Shown here piece after piece: positions 48,455 to 57,280 of a DNA stretch of 64,000 bases. Under the pieces are notes generated by a model. It was not told the DNA's origin, ran no database searches, and worked only from the letters and a program-made list of their open reading frames with translations. Position numbers and translations under genes: made by a program. The stretch's first letter is position 1; each line of letters opens with the position of its first letter. The stretch comes from Candidatus Aalborgicola lynettensis (GTDB lineage Bacteria > Pseudomonadota > Gammaproteobacteria > Burkholderiales > Burkholderiaceae_C): the NCBI GenBank assembly GCA_016719405.1, contig JADJZE010000002.1, positions 186,001-250,000 of the forward strand, in the 5' to 3' direction.

Positions 48455-50602
48455 CTACTCCTTCCAACCCAAAAGGGTAGTTTTCAATTGTTCAAACTCC
48501 CGATCGCCGTCCATCGTTTTGCGATTGGTGGACAAAGCCATCGTTGCCTGTGCACCGGGCACGCCGTTGGCAACCTCCCCGTCAGTCGGCGCCAACCATA
48601 CCCACAAACGCCGTTCACGCACGTACAACATGGCAAATATCCCTAAGATCAGCAGGGCACAGCCGAGGTAAACCACCTTTTTTCCGGGTGCGCGGGCGAC
48701 CTGAAAAACACTGGCCTGCACCTGGGTAAAGTCGGTCAACTGCAGGGTCACCGGTGCGGTGTACAAGGGCGAATCGCTGAGCGCCAGCACCGCCATGGTC
48801 ATGAACGCCTGGCTTGTGGCATCGGCCCCGGCAGGCGGCAAACCCGCAGCCACTCGGCTCATCTGCGCCAGTTCAAACAAAACACCATTGAGAATGCGGA
48901 TCAAAACTTCACCCGCCCTATCCCGCTCGGCTACGGGCACATTGGACTCGATAAAAGCAGCCACCGCCTGAAGTCCCGCCTGGGGTGACTCCGATGGTTC
49001 CGTTGTGCCTTGCGCAAAAAGCGACAAGGCCCGCCCGGCGGAGCGCGCCAATTGCTGCGCCAACTCAGGGCGGCTGGCATCCACCGACTTGGCCGCATAC
49101 CGTTGCACTGCACGCTCGCGCATCACCGGGTCCGCCAAAGCCGCCTTGAGGCGCAAGAACGCGTCCATCGACTGCTTTTCGTCGGCTGGAATGCGCAAAT
49201 ACCGGAATGTTTGGGCGGGAGTGTCACGCATACCCAGTAAAAACACGGGCACCCCGTCGCCCATGTCCAGCGGCAGCATGTAGTTGTTGAACTCGCGCGC
49301 CTGCCCGGCCGCATCGCGCAATTTGTAGCTGATGCTGGGGCCCACGTTGCGCAAATTTTTGCTGGCGCCGACCTTGTTGGCGGCACCCATGCGGGCTTTG
49401 AAGGACTCCTGCAAATCCACCTTGCGCACATCCACCGCACCATCGGCCTCTTCGGCAAAGTTCTCCACATTGGTGACCCGCAAGCCGGTGAATTCGACGG
49501 TCAATGCGGCCGATGCGTCGCCCTGAGCCTGCGCCAGCGGTGTCGATCCACCAATGCGCCCCTGCAACTCAAGCGCCCTGCCCTGCCCGCTCATGGGAAT
49601 GGCGCGCACGCGAACGCTGGAGCCACCGTCGTCAAAACTGGACTGGTAAATCTCGATACCCCGATGACTGACCGGATGGTTCACCTCCACCCGCGCCGGC
49701 AATTTCTCACCGGTTTGTTTGTCGTGAATCACGATGTCACTGGCAAACAGCTTGGGCATGCCGGTGGCGTAATACTCGACTACAAATTTTTTCAGCTCAA
49801 CAGAGAACGGTAACTCTTGCAGCACGATGCCGTCGGCCTGGGTCAGAATGGCGGTGCTCGACTGGGTCCCCTCGGCCACCAGCAAATTTCCCCGAAACGT
49901 CGGATTGCCGTCACCCAAGCGGTGCTGCGCGGGCACATCGGCCAACATGCCACCGCCACCAAAAGGCGTTTTGCCGTTGAACAGCATCTGGGCACGCACC
50001 ATCAACTCACCGTCCATCAATCCACCCAGGCACACCAGTACGATGGCGCTGTGTGCGGCGATGTAGCCCAGCTTGTTGGCCGCACCCGCTTTGGCAGCCA
50101 CCATCCAACCCGCACCCGACGAGGTATCACGCTGCTGCAGGCGCACTTTCCAGCCACCGCCTACCAGCAACTGGCCGATGCGATGGGCCGCCGCCTCGGG
50201 TGATTCTTTCAGGTCCGCTTCCGCGCGATGCCCAAACGCCTTGAGACTTTGCTCGCGGATATTTTCTTTGTAGGACCGTACATCCACCCATATCTTGGGC
50301 GTGTTGCGCGCCACGCACAACGAGGTACTCAGCACCAGAAATCCCAGAATCAGCATGAACCACCACGCGCTGTACACGTTGTACAGGCTCAGGACCGCAA
50401 ACACCTCGGCCCAAAAAGGGCCAAACTGGTTGATGTAGTTACCAATGGGTTCATTCTGCTTGAGCACGGTGCCTATGACGGAGGCGATGCAAATCACCGT
50501 CAGCAGTGCAATCGCAAACCGCATCGACGACAGCAATTCCACCGCCGCACGCCACGTGCGTGATCCGGACTGCAACTCAAGGCCTTGGGTGGAAACGGTC
50601 AT
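48455..50602 (-). CDS. resB: Cytochrome c biogenesis protein ResB (system II)
   Basis: 715 aa. N-terminal helices (LLTVICIASVIGTVLKQN and AWWFMLILGFLVLSTSLCVARN), a large periplasmic domain, and a C-terminal helix (VVYLGCALLILGIFAMLYV). With CcsB it forms the ResBC heme-attachment complex. This explains how the neighbouring cytochrome c4 and cytochrome c1 are matured. Confidence 0.96.
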   Translation of the reverse strand: MTVSTQGLELQSGSRTWRAAVELLSSMRFAIALLTVICIASVIGTVLKQNEPIGNYINQFGPFWAEVFAVLSLYNVYSAWWFMLILGFLVLSTSLCVARNTPKIWVDVRSYKENIREQSLKAFGHRAEADLKESPEAAAHRIGQLLVGGGWKVRLQQRDTSSGAGWMVAAKAGAANKLGYIAAHSAIVLVCLGGLMDGELMVRAQMLFNGKTPFGGGGMLADVPAQHRLGDGNPTFRGNLLVAEGTQSSTAILTQADGIVLQELPFSVELKKFVVEYYATGMPKLFASDIVIHDKQTGEKLPARVEVNHPVSHRGIEIYQSSFDDGGSSVRVRAIPMSGQGRALELQGRIGGSTPLAQAQGDASAALTVEFTGLRVTNVENFAEEADGAVDVRKVDLQESFKARMGAANKVGASKNLRNVGPSISYKLRDAAGQAREFNNYMLPLDMGDGVPVFLLGMRDTPAQTFRYLRIPADEKQSMDAFLRLKAALADPVMRERAVQRYAAKSVDASRPELAQQLARSAGRALSLFAQGTTEPSESPQAGLQAVAAFIESNVPVAERDRAGEVLIRILNGVLFELAQMSRVAAGLPPAGADATSQAFMTMAVLALSDSPLYTAPVTLQLTDFTQVQASVFQVARAPGKKVVYLGCALLILGIFAMLYVRERRLWVWLAPTDGEVANGVPGAQATMALSTNRKTMDGDREFEQLKTTLLGWKE

Positions 50603-50626
50603 GAAGGGAACAACCAGAACTCAAAG

Positions 50627-50659
50627 AAAAAGGGCAGACCATCGATGATGCGTCCGCCC
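50627..50659 (-). terminator. Rho-independent terminator after cytochrome c4
   Basis: Minus strand: GGGCGGAC (50652-50659), 12-nt loop, GTCTGCCC (50632-50639; one G-U pair), then TTTTTCTTTG. It lies 76 bp past the cytochrome c4 stop and before resB. Confidence 0.8.
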
Positions 50660-50734
50660 TGTTGGGGTGCCAAACCGACTTTTAGTTCACTGCGCCGGGT
50701 TCATTCCACACCCGCAACGCGATGGAACTGCCAA

Positions 50735-51388
50735 TTAGTGCAATCCAGCTACATAGTCGGCGACAGCCTTGATTTCGCGGTCATTCATCTTGGCTGCAAC
50801 CTGGTTCATGGTCAGACTGTTTTTACGCACACCATCACGAAACGCAATCAGCTGTGCCACGGCATAGTCGGCATGCTGGCCACTCAAACGGGGGTATTGC
50901 GAGGGAATACCCGCGCCATTGGGGCTATGGCAACCGGCACAGGCAGGAACCTGGCGCTCGGCGATACCACCGCGGTAAATACGCTCACCCAGGGTCACCA
51001 GATCCTTGTCGCTGGCAGAACCGGGCTTGGCCTTCTTGCTGGCGACCCAATAGGAAATATTCTTCATGTCCTCATCCGACAACGCCGAAGCAAACCCTTT
51101 CATGATCGCGTTGTTGCGCTTGTCAGATTTGAATTCCTGCAGCTGTTTGACCAGATATTCCGGGTGCTGTTGCGCCAGCTTGGGGTAAGCGGGAGAACCC
51201 GAGTTGCCATCAGCACCATGGCAACTGGCACACATTGCAAAACTGGCCTCGCCTTTTGCCAAGTCCGGCTTGGCCACCTTGAGAGGCGCTGCGTGCGCCG
51301 CAGCCTCTGGCTTGGCGTCGGCAGCGAAGGCAACAAAGGGAGTCGCAGCGGCAGCAGCGGCCAAAATCAAATAGGCAAACAACTTCAT
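50735..51388 (-). CDS. Diheme cytochrome c4
   Basis: 217 aa from ATG 51388 (MKLFAYLIL). A signal peptide ends near residue 23. Two c-type heme sites are present: CASCH at 53-57 and CAGCH at 150-154, each followed by a Met-ligand region in a pseudo-twofold repeat. Cytochrome c4 carries electrons between bc1 and terminal oxidases. Divergent from engB with 70 bp between starts. Confidence 0.95.
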   Translation of the reverse strand: MKLFAYLILAAAAAATPFVAFAADAKPEAAAHAAPLKVAKPDLAKGEASFAMCASCHGADGNSGSPAYPKLAQQHPEYLVKQLQEFKSDKRNNAIMKGFASALSDEDMKNISYWVASKKAKPGSASDKDLVTLGERIYRGGIAERQVPACAGCHSPNGAGIPSQYPRLSGQHADYAVAQLIAFRDGVRKNSLTMNQVAAKMNDREIKAVADYVAGLH

Positions 51389-51458
51389 AGGGCGTTCGTG
51401 TGGGGTGAGCAAAACCCCGCCATTCTACAATGGCGCTTCGGGTTTACTTATTCCAATC

Positions 51459-52169
51459 ATGACTACCCATACAAACCCACCCCCACCAGCCCAGTCAGCC
51501 ACCCGCGCCAGCGCCGACGAAAAATCGACCGCCGCCCTTGCGACGGGCTGGCTGCACACGGCCAAATTTCTCACCACCGCACCACAGTTGCACTTTTTAC
51601 CGGCGCTGGAGGTGCCTGAAATTGCGTTTGTGGGGCGCTCCAACGCTGGCAAATCTACCTGCATCAATATTCTGACGCAACAAAAACAACTCGCGTTTGC
51701 ATCCAAAAAACCAGGCCGCACGCAACACATCAACCTGTTTGCCCTGGGCAAACAGGGCATTACCGACGCGGTGCTAACCGACTTGCCCGGCTACGGCTAT
51801 GCCGCCGTGCCCAAGGCCGACAAAATCCGCTGGCAACAGGTCATGGCCAACTACCTGGTCACGCGTGAAAACCTAAAAGGTATTGTGCTGATGTGTGACC
51901 CGCGCCAAGGGCTCACGGAGCTGGACGAGATCCTGCTGGACATCATCCGGCCCCGTGTCGAAGAGGGTTTGAAGTTTCTCATCATCCTGACCAAGGCCGA
52001 CAAACTGACCCGCAGCGAACAGGCCAAAATCCTGTCCATCACCAAACTACAGGCTGGTGGCGGCGAAGTCATGCTGTTTTCCGCCACCAAGCGCCAAGGC
52101 ATTGAGGAAGTCTCCAAACTGCTGTGGCAATGGGCCCATCCAGCGTCTGAGGTACCCCGAGCCGACTGA
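51459..52169 (+). CDS. engB: Ribosome biogenesis GTP-binding protein EngB (YsxC/YihA)
   Basis: 236 aa GTPase acting in 50S assembly. G1 GRSNAGKST, G3 DLPGYGYA and G4 TKADKL are present, with the typical FLPALEVPEIAFVGRSN lead-in. Start ATG 51459 (MTTHTNPP) rather than the upstream in-frame start inside the c4 leader. A TACAAT -10-like hexamer lies at 51426-51431. Confidence 0.96.
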   Translation: MTTHTNPPPPAQSATRASADEKSTAALATGWLHTAKFLTTAPQLHFLPALEVPEIAFVGRSNAGKSTCINILTQQKQLAFASKKPGRTQHINLFALGKQGITDAVLTDLPGYGYAAVPKADKIRWQQVMANYLVTRENLKGIVLMCDPRQGLTELDEILLDIIRPRVEEGLKFLIILTKADKLTRSEQAKILSITKLQAGGGEVMLFSATKRQGIEEVSKLLWQWAHPASEVPRAD

Positions 52170-52233
52170 TTTTTTTGCATCACGGTTTTTGCATACAGAG
52201 TCGGGGTGCATGACGCAGTGAGGTAAAGGAGGA

Positions 52234-52248
52234 GCCCGCAACGCGGGC
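52234..52248. other. Perfect GC hairpin between engB and lpxL
   Basis: GCCCGC-AAC-GCGGGC, a 6-bp stem with 3-nt loop, in the 129-bp convergent gap between engB and the acyltransferase gene. No T tract follows on either strand, so it is not a clear intrinsic terminator. The rest of the gap shows no gene. Confidence 0.5.
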
Positions 52249-52298
52249 GGGGAACACGAACGAAGGTATGTACCCCAACCCTGTTGCGGACGAATAGC

Positions 52299-53174
52299 TC
52301 AATACGGTGGTACTTCCCCATTGGGCCTATCCTTGAAACGCTTGTGCACCCAGTAATACTGGTCCGGCATGGGGTCAATATAGCTTTGCAGTTCCAGGTT
52401 CATACGTGCGGTGTCGGCCTCTATGTCGGCGGTAGGAAAATTTTCCCATGCGGGCAGGACCTGAATTTCATAGCCCTGCGGGGACAAACGGGTCACAACG
52501 GGAACCACCTTGGCCCGCCCCAGCTTCGCAAAACGCGACAAGGATGGCACCGTGCAGGCCGACACGCCATAAAACGGCACAAACAACGATTCACTAGGGT
52601 CAAAATTCATGTCCGGCAGCAGATACAGCGGCTCACCCTTGCGCACCGCCGCCACAATCGGCTTCACCCCTGCCAAGCGCGCTACCAATTCTGGCGCACC
52701 AAAACGCTGGCGGCCGTTCAAAATCCAGGCATCCGACACCGGGTTCACCTGCGCCGAATAGATCGTGGCGAAGCGCCGCGGCACCTGCTGCGTCAATGCA
52801 GTCCACGCCGCATCGAGCCCGACAAAATGGGGCGCAAACAGCACCGTGGGCGCGTCGCCTTCCAGCTCGTGCAGCGCCCCACTGAAAGACAGGCGTGAGC
52901 GCACCACCTCGGGTGGGGCGTGCCACAGCCAACCGCGATCCAGCCAACTCTGCGCAACATACACAAACACCTGGCGCGCGCACACCTGGCGCTGCGCAGC
53001 GGTCCAATGCGGAAAACACAGTTGCAGATTGGTCAGCACCACGCGCCGACGCGACCCCAGCACCGCATACAAGAACCGGCCCAGCCCCCAGCCCACCGCA
53101 CGCAGCCACGGCAAGGGCAGGCACGCCAACCACTGCATGCCGACCAGAAACATTCGGGTGATCACAGCACTCAT
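52299..53174 (-). CDS. lpxL: Lipid A biosynthesis acyltransferase (LpxL/HtrB family)
   Basis: 291 aa inner-membrane late acyltransferase adding a secondary acyl chain to Kdo2-lipid A. N-terminal hydrophobic anchor; catalytic HX4D motif in FAPHFVGLDAAW (about residue 114); YLLPDMNFDP and FVPFYGVSACTVPSLSRFA follow. It is the second of a tandem pair, 6 bp after its paralogue. Confidence 0.93.
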   Translation of the reverse strand: MSAVITRMFLVGMQWLACLPLPWLRAVGWGLGRFLYAVLGSRRRVVLTNLQLCFPHWTAAQRQVCARQVFVYVAQSWLDRGWLWHAPPEVVRSRLSFSGALHELEGDAPTVLFAPHFVGLDAAWTALTQQVPRRFATIYSAQVNPVSDAWILNGRQRFGAPELVARLAGVKPIVAAVRKGEPLYLLPDMNFDPSESLFVPFYGVSACTVPSLSRFAKLGRAKVVPVVTRLSPQGYEIQVLPAWENFPTADIEADTARMNLELQSYIDPMPDQYYWVHKRFKDRPNGEVPPY

Positions 53175-53180
53175 GGACGT

Positions 53181-54011
53181 TCAGGGGTTTTCACGCGGCA
53201 TTTTGTAACGTGCGTAGCCCCACAGGTACTGCTGCGGCGCTTGCATGATGAGATGCTCCATGGCCTGATTGACCTGCGCGGTAGCCGTCGACAAATCGCT
53301 GGACAACGCTGCGTCCAAAGGCTGCACGTGCACCACATAACCGCGCCCCCAGGACAAACGCTCGCCCCAGGTCAACAACACACAGGCGCCGGTCTGCAAG
53401 GCCAGCCGGGCGGACAGTGTCATGGTGTAGGCGTCTTTACCGAAGAATGGCAACCAAAGCCCCTGCCCCAGCGGCGGAACCTGATCTGGCAGCACGGCCA
53501 CGCAATCGCCTTTTTTCAATGCCTTAATCAACTGTTTGACGCCCGCCAGGTTCGTGGGCGCAGTGTTCAAACCCGGGCGGATTCGCGAGGCAATGACCAA
53601 CGGCGCCAGCCAAGGTTGGCGCGGCGGTCGAAACAGCACTGTGACCGGATGACCGTGCTGGCCATAACGCTGCGCATAGGCGGTTGCCGCCACTTCAAAA
53701 CACCCTACATGCGGGGTTAAAAAGACCACTCCCTTGCCGTGGGCCAGCGCCGTATCCACGTGTTGCGCCCCCTGCCACTGCACAGGCACCGAGCGCCCCA
53801 ACCACAGGCGCGGCAATTCGCTTACCAATTTTCCAGCGGCGCCAACGGCCGGTAACCACTGCCGCGCAAGCAGGCGCGCCTGCTGCACATTGTCCAAAAA
53901 CCGGCGGCGGTACACACCCGAAAACATAAACGCCACCCAGCCCATCACCCACCCCATGGCATGTAATACCCCCAAGGGCCAAAAGGACAGGATTTTGAAA
54001 AGCGTCGTCAT
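53181..54011 (-). CDS. Lipid A biosynthesis acyltransferase paralogue (LpxL/LpxM family)
   Basis: 276 aa. It has the same fold as its neighbour: N-terminal helix, catalytic motif HVGCFE in LTPHVGCFEVA (HX4E rather than HX4D), VAVLPDQVPPLGQG, and FFGKDAYTMTLSARLALQTGA. HX4(D/E) is permitted in this family. The 5' end overlaps the metK promoter region on the other strand: ATG 54011 lies ~20 bp from the putative metK start site. Confidence 0.9.
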   Translation of the reverse strand: MTTLFKILSFWPLGVLHAMGWVMGWVAFMFSGVYRRRFLDNVQQARLLARQWLPAVGAAGKLVSELPRLWLGRSVPVQWQGAQHVDTALAHGKGVVFLTPHVGCFEVAATAYAQRYGQHGHPVTVLFRPPRQPWLAPLVIASRIRPGLNTAPTNLAGVKQLIKALKKGDCVAVLPDQVPPLGQGLWLPFFGKDAYTMTLSARLALQTGACVLLTWGERLSWGRGYVVHVQPLDAALSSDLSTATAQVNQAMEHLIMQAPQQYLWGYARYKMPRENP

Positions 54012-54025
54012 GTCTGGGCTAGAAT
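53995..54025 (+). promoter_or_regulatory. Candidate sigma-70 promoter of metK
   Basis: TTGAAA (53995-54000), 19-bp spacer, TAGAAT (54020-54025). The spacer is longer than ideal. It predicts a start near 54032 and a leader of about 163 nt before metK. Confidence 0.45.
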
Positions 54026-54031
54026 CCGCGC

Positions 54032-54194
54032 AGTCGCTGAGTTAGAGAACTACTTGCAGGGCGACGAACACAGGTGTGCCCCAACGGGTCGCCATTGTGC
54101 CTTGTCCAACCGGACAAATCTGCTAAAGCGTTCGCTGCAAGCTCCAAAGCCCAGGCAACGCAATCGGTTGTAACTTTTTTTGGAGCATTGCCAC
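54032..54194 (+). promoter_or_regulatory. Structured metK 5' leader, candidate riboswitch
   Basis: By eye the leader folds as follows. P1: CTTGCAG 54053-54059 with CTGCAAG 54135-54141. Inside it, P2: GGCGAC 54060-54065 with GTCGCC 54088-54093. P3: TTGTCC 54102-54107 with GGACAA 54112-54117, loop AACC. This gives a three-way junction. Next, GCTCCAAA 54141-54148 pairs with TTTGGAGC 54179-54186, burying the metK Shine-Dalgarno GGAG (54182-54185), nine bases before the ATG. GCGAC 54061-54065 can alternatively pair with GTCGC 54033-54037. The P3 loop AACC is complementary to GGTT 54166-54169. I recognise no known SAM or SAH riboswitch consensus. Confidence 0.6.
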
Positions 54195-55379
54195 ATGTCA
54201 AACGATTTCCTCTTCACGTCCGAGTCCGTATCCGAAGGCCACCCCGACAAGGTGGCGGACCAGATTTCCGACGCCATCTTGGACGCCATTTTCAAACAGG
54301 ACCCCCGCTCACGCGTGGCCGCTGAAACCCTGACCAACACCGGTCTGGTGGTGCTGGCTGGCGAGATCACCACCAACGCCCACGTGGACTACATCCAGGT
54401 GGCGCGTGACACCATCAAACGCATTGGCTACGACAACACCGAATACGGCATTGACTACAAAGGCTGCGCCGTGCTGGTGGCCTACGACAAACAGTCCAAC
54501 GACATCGCCCAGGGCGTAGACCACGCGTCCGACGACCACCTCAACATCGGCGCCGGTGACCAGGGCCTGATGTTTGGCTACGCGTGTGATGAAACACCCG
54601 AGCTGATGCCCGCGCCCATTTACTACGCCCACCGCCTGATGGAACGCCAGGCCCAGCTGCGCAAAGATGGCCGCCTGCCCTTCCTGCGTCCGGACGCCAA
54701 GAGCCAGGTCACCATGCGTTATGTGGACGGCAAGCCCCACAGCATTGACACCGTGGTGTTGTCCACCCAGCACAGCCCCGACCAGTCCCAGGACCAGCAC
54801 CACATGAAGGCCAGCTTCACCGAAGCCATCATTGAAGAAATCATCAAACCGGTGCTGCCCAAAGAGTGGTTACAAAACACCCGCTACCTGGTCAACCCCA
54901 CTGGCCGTTTTGTCGTTGGCGGCCCCCAGGGCGACTGCGGCTTGACCGGACGCAAGATCATTGTGGACACTTACGGCGGAGCCTGCCCCCACGGTGGTGG
55001 CGCGTTCTCCGGCAAGGACCCCTCCAAGGTGGACCGCTCCGCTGCCTATGCCGCACGCTACGTGGCCAAAAACGTGGTAGCAGCCGGCCTGGCGCGCCAG
55101 TGCCAGGTGCAGGTGGCCTACGCGATTGGCGTGGCCAAACCCATGAACATCACGGTCTATACCGAAGGCACGGGCGCTATTGCAGATGACAAGCTGTCCG
55201 CCATCGTGGCCGAGGTGTTTGACCTGCGTCCCAAGGGCATCATCCAGATGCTGGACCTGCTGCGCCCCATCTACGAAAAGACCGCCGCCTACGGCCACTT
55301 TGGCCGCGAAGAGCCAGAGTTCACCTGGGAACGTACCGACAAAATTCAGGCACTGCGCGCTGCAGCAGGCCTGGCTTAA
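54195..55379 (+). CDS. metK: S-adenosylmethionine synthetase
   Basis: 394 aa enzyme making SAM from methionine and ATP. SESVSEGHPDKVADQISDA, the GAGDQGLMFGYA hexapeptide region and GGGAFSGKDPSKVDRSAAY are diagnostic. I chose ATG 54195 (MSNDFLFTSE); GGAG lies nine bases upstream within a sequestering hairpin. The gene is preceded by an unusual structured leader and followed by a REP-like palindrome. Confidence 0.98.
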   Translation: MSNDFLFTSESVSEGHPDKVADQISDAILDAIFKQDPRSRVAAETLTNTGLVVLAGEITTNAHVDYIQVARDTIKRIGYDNTEYGIDYKGCAVLVAYDKQSNDIAQGVDHASDDHLNIGAGDQGLMFGYACDETPELMPAPIYYAHRLMERQAQLRKDGRLPFLRPDAKSQVTMRYVDGKPHSIDTVVLSTQHSPDQSQDQHHMKASFTEAIIEEIIKPVLPKEWLQNTRYLVNPTGRFVVGGPQGDCGLTGRKIIVDTYGGACPHGGGAFSGKDPSKVDRSAAYAARYVAKNVVAAGLARQCQVQVAYAIGVAKPMNITVYTEGTGAIADDKLSAIVAEVFDLRPKGIIQMLDLLRPIYEKTAAYGHFGREEPEFTWERTDKIQALRAAAGLA

Positions 55380-55387
55380 AACCCTGC

Positions 55388-55424
55388 GGGTCAGACCACT
55401 CGCTTGCGCGATGTGCTCTGACCC
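55388..55424. repeat. REP-like palindrome after metK
   Basis: GGGTCAGA (55388-55395) pairs with TCTGACCC (55417-55424). Inside, CAC pairs with GTG and TCGC with GCGA around a TTGC loop. The hairpin lies 8 bp past the metK stop and could act as an mRNA 3' stabiliser or weak terminator. The GGGTCAGA ends match the sequence near the transposase at 30898. Confidence 0.7.
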
Positions 55425-55439
55425 CAACCGATTTGATTC

Positions 55440-56681
55440 ATGAAAATCCAGACACAACGTTTCATTGACCGCTGGCTAGGCCAGTTGCTGTGCAGTGCGG
55501 TGTCGATCTGGGTGCGTTTTCTAGGGCTTTTTTCGCCCCCCGCCACGCTGCGCAAGGAACCTAAAAATATCCTGGTGATCTTGTTGTCGGAGATGGGCAG
55601 CATCGTGCTGGCCGGCCCCATGTTTGCGGCCATTCGCCGCCAGCACCCTGGCGTCACCATCCACATCCTGCAACTCAAAAAGAACCAGGAAGTCTCCAAG
55701 CTGCTGCAACTCACGCAGATTGAGGCCATGCACAGCCTGGACGACAGTTCGGGTGGCACCCTGATTCGCGACATTCTGAAAGTCAGCCTGGCCATGCGCC
55801 GCCTGGGGCTGGACGCCGTGATTGACTGCGAGTTGTTCTCACGCGTCAGCGCCCTGCTCTCCTTTTCAACCGGTGCACCGGTGCGCGTGGGCTTTACCCC
55901 GCACACCCAGGAAGGGCTGTACCGCGGCAGCTTCATCAACCACGCCATTCCCTACAACCCCTACCAGCACATCAGCAAGCAATTTCTCTCGCTGGTCGAT
56001 GCGCTGGGCAGCGCCGGCAGCCAGCCGCGCAACAAGGCCGCCCCCATTCGCGCCCTACCCGCCCACACGGAGTTGTCGGTGGACTTCACAGCACCGGAGC
56101 TGCAAGCCTACCGCGCCAAGGTGCAGGCTGACCACTGCGTTACCCGTGACCGGCCATTGGTGCTGATGTACGCCGGTGGCGGCATTCTGCCTGAGCGCGC
56201 GTGGCCCGCAGCGCATTACGTGCGCGTGGGCCAAGGCCTGTGCGACGCCGGTTATGCCGTCGGCCTGATCGGCCTCAAGGACGACGCGCAACTGGCGCAA
56301 GACCTACAAACCCAGATTCGCAGCGACGCCTGCATCGACCTGACCGGCTACACCAAAAGCATCCGCGAACTGCTGATGCTGTTCCATTGCGCACAGTTGC
56401 TCATCACCAACGATGGGGGCCCTGGCCACTTTGCCACGCTGACTCCCATCCAGACCATGGTTTTTTTCGGACCTGAGACCGGCAAGCTGTATGGCCCACT
56501 GGGCACACGCAATATGGTGTGGGAGTCGGGCCTGGCCTGCTCGCCCTGCCTGTCGGCCTACAACCACCGCCTGACCTTTTGCGACGGCGACAACCAGTGC
56601 CTCAAACGCATCGCCCCGGACCCGGTGCTGGACCAGGCCCTAGCCTTTTTGCAAACCCGCACCGCGGCCCGTGCCGCATGA
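55440..56681 (+). CDS. Glycosyltransferase family 9 (heptosyltransferase-like)
   Basis: 413 aa. Rossmann-type GT-B enzyme: N-terminal NILVILLSEMGSIVLAGPMFAAIRR, C-terminal MYAGGGILPERAWPAAHYVRV and TNDGGPGHFATLTPIQTMVFFGPE (nucleotide-sugar site) match WaaF/ADP-heptose LPS heptosyltransferases. A C-terminal cysteine group (LACSPCLSAYNHRLTFCDGDNQC) is present. It starts the LPS/glycosylation run GT9-GtrA-GT39 on the plus strand. Confidence 0.9.
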   Translation: MKIQTQRFIDRWLGQLLCSAVSIWVRFLGLFSPPATLRKEPKNILVILLSEMGSIVLAGPMFAAIRRQHPGVTIHILQLKKNQEVSKLLQLTQIEAMHSLDDSSGGTLIRDILKVSLAMRRLGLDAVIDCELFSRVSALLSFSTGAPVRVGFTPHTQEGLYRGSFINHAIPYNPYQHISKQFLSLVDALGSAGSQPRNKAAPIRALPAHTELSVDFTAPELQAYRAKVQADHCVTRDRPLVLMYAGGGILPERAWPAAHYVRVGQGLCDAGYAVGLIGLKDDAQLAQDLQTQIRSDACIDLTGYTKSIRELLMLFHCAQLLITNDGGPGHFATLTPIQTMVFFGPETGKLYGPLGTRNMVWESGLACSPCLSAYNHRLTFCDGDNQCLKRIAPDPVLDQALAFLQTRTAARAA

Positions 56682-56742
56682 GCGCTGTAATGCGCCACCC
56701 CATCCACACGTGCGCCGCAGTGCACCGCAAGAAAGTCTCTCC

Positions 56743-57231
56743 GTGAACAATGCACCTCCCTTGCAACGCGCCGTGCTGTGGGCGTTGGGCTGGATCGAAC
56801 GCTACCGATTTTTTAAGTTCGGTATCGTCGGTGCCAGCGGAACAGTGGTAAATCTTGCGGTTCTCTATGTTGGTCACGAGTACATTTTCAACGTCATTGA
56901 AAGCAGTTACAAGAGGCCTTATTTCTCTCTAGCTCTGGCAATTTTTCTGGCCACCATCAACAATTTCACCTGGAACCGCCTGTGGACTTGGCGTGATCGC
57001 GTCAAAGAGCTAGAAGCTGACGTCGCTATGCAGCCGGTGGGCCTACGCGTGCTGAGCATGGAGTTTGGTCAATACGCCACCGTTGCGATCCCTGGCATCG
57101 TTACGCAATTTGCATTGACTATGCTGCTCTCAGGCAGCATGTACTACCTTATCGCCAACCTCCTATCGATTGTGGTGTTTAGCGTAATTAGCTTTTTGGC
57201 CAACGACCGCTGGACCTTCCGGCGGCGCTAA
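56743..57231 (+). CDS. GtrA-family membrane protein
   Basis: 162 aa with four helices. RFFKFGIVGASGTVVNLAVLYV, NNFTWNRLWTW and VVFSVISFLANDRWTFRRR are the GtrA signatures. GtrA proteins are thought to flip polyprenyl-phosphate-linked sugars. Start GTG 56743 (residues VNNAPPLQRAVL). Codons look less GC-rich than neighbours. Between a GT9 and a GT39, it could supply lipid-linked sugar to the latter. Confidence 0.9.
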   Translation: MNNAPPLQRAVLWALGWIERYRFFKFGIVGASGTVVNLAVLYVGHEYIFNVIESSYKRPYFSLALAIFLATINNFTWNRLWTWRDRVKELEADVAMQPVGLRVLSMEFGQYATVAIPGIVTQFALTMLLSGSMYYLIANLLSIVVFSVISFLANDRWTFRRR

Positions 57232-57280
57232 ACTTCTGCGGCCGCGTAGCCTGCGCCCCCCCGCATGAAAGTTCTGTCAC

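Noticed and set aside
54032..54194. Known SAH or SAM-I/II/IV/V/VI riboswitch in front of metK
   Set aside because: I looked for remembered consensus elements (for example the SAH GAGGAGCGCUGC core) and saw none. The region is therefore listed only as an unclassified structured leader.
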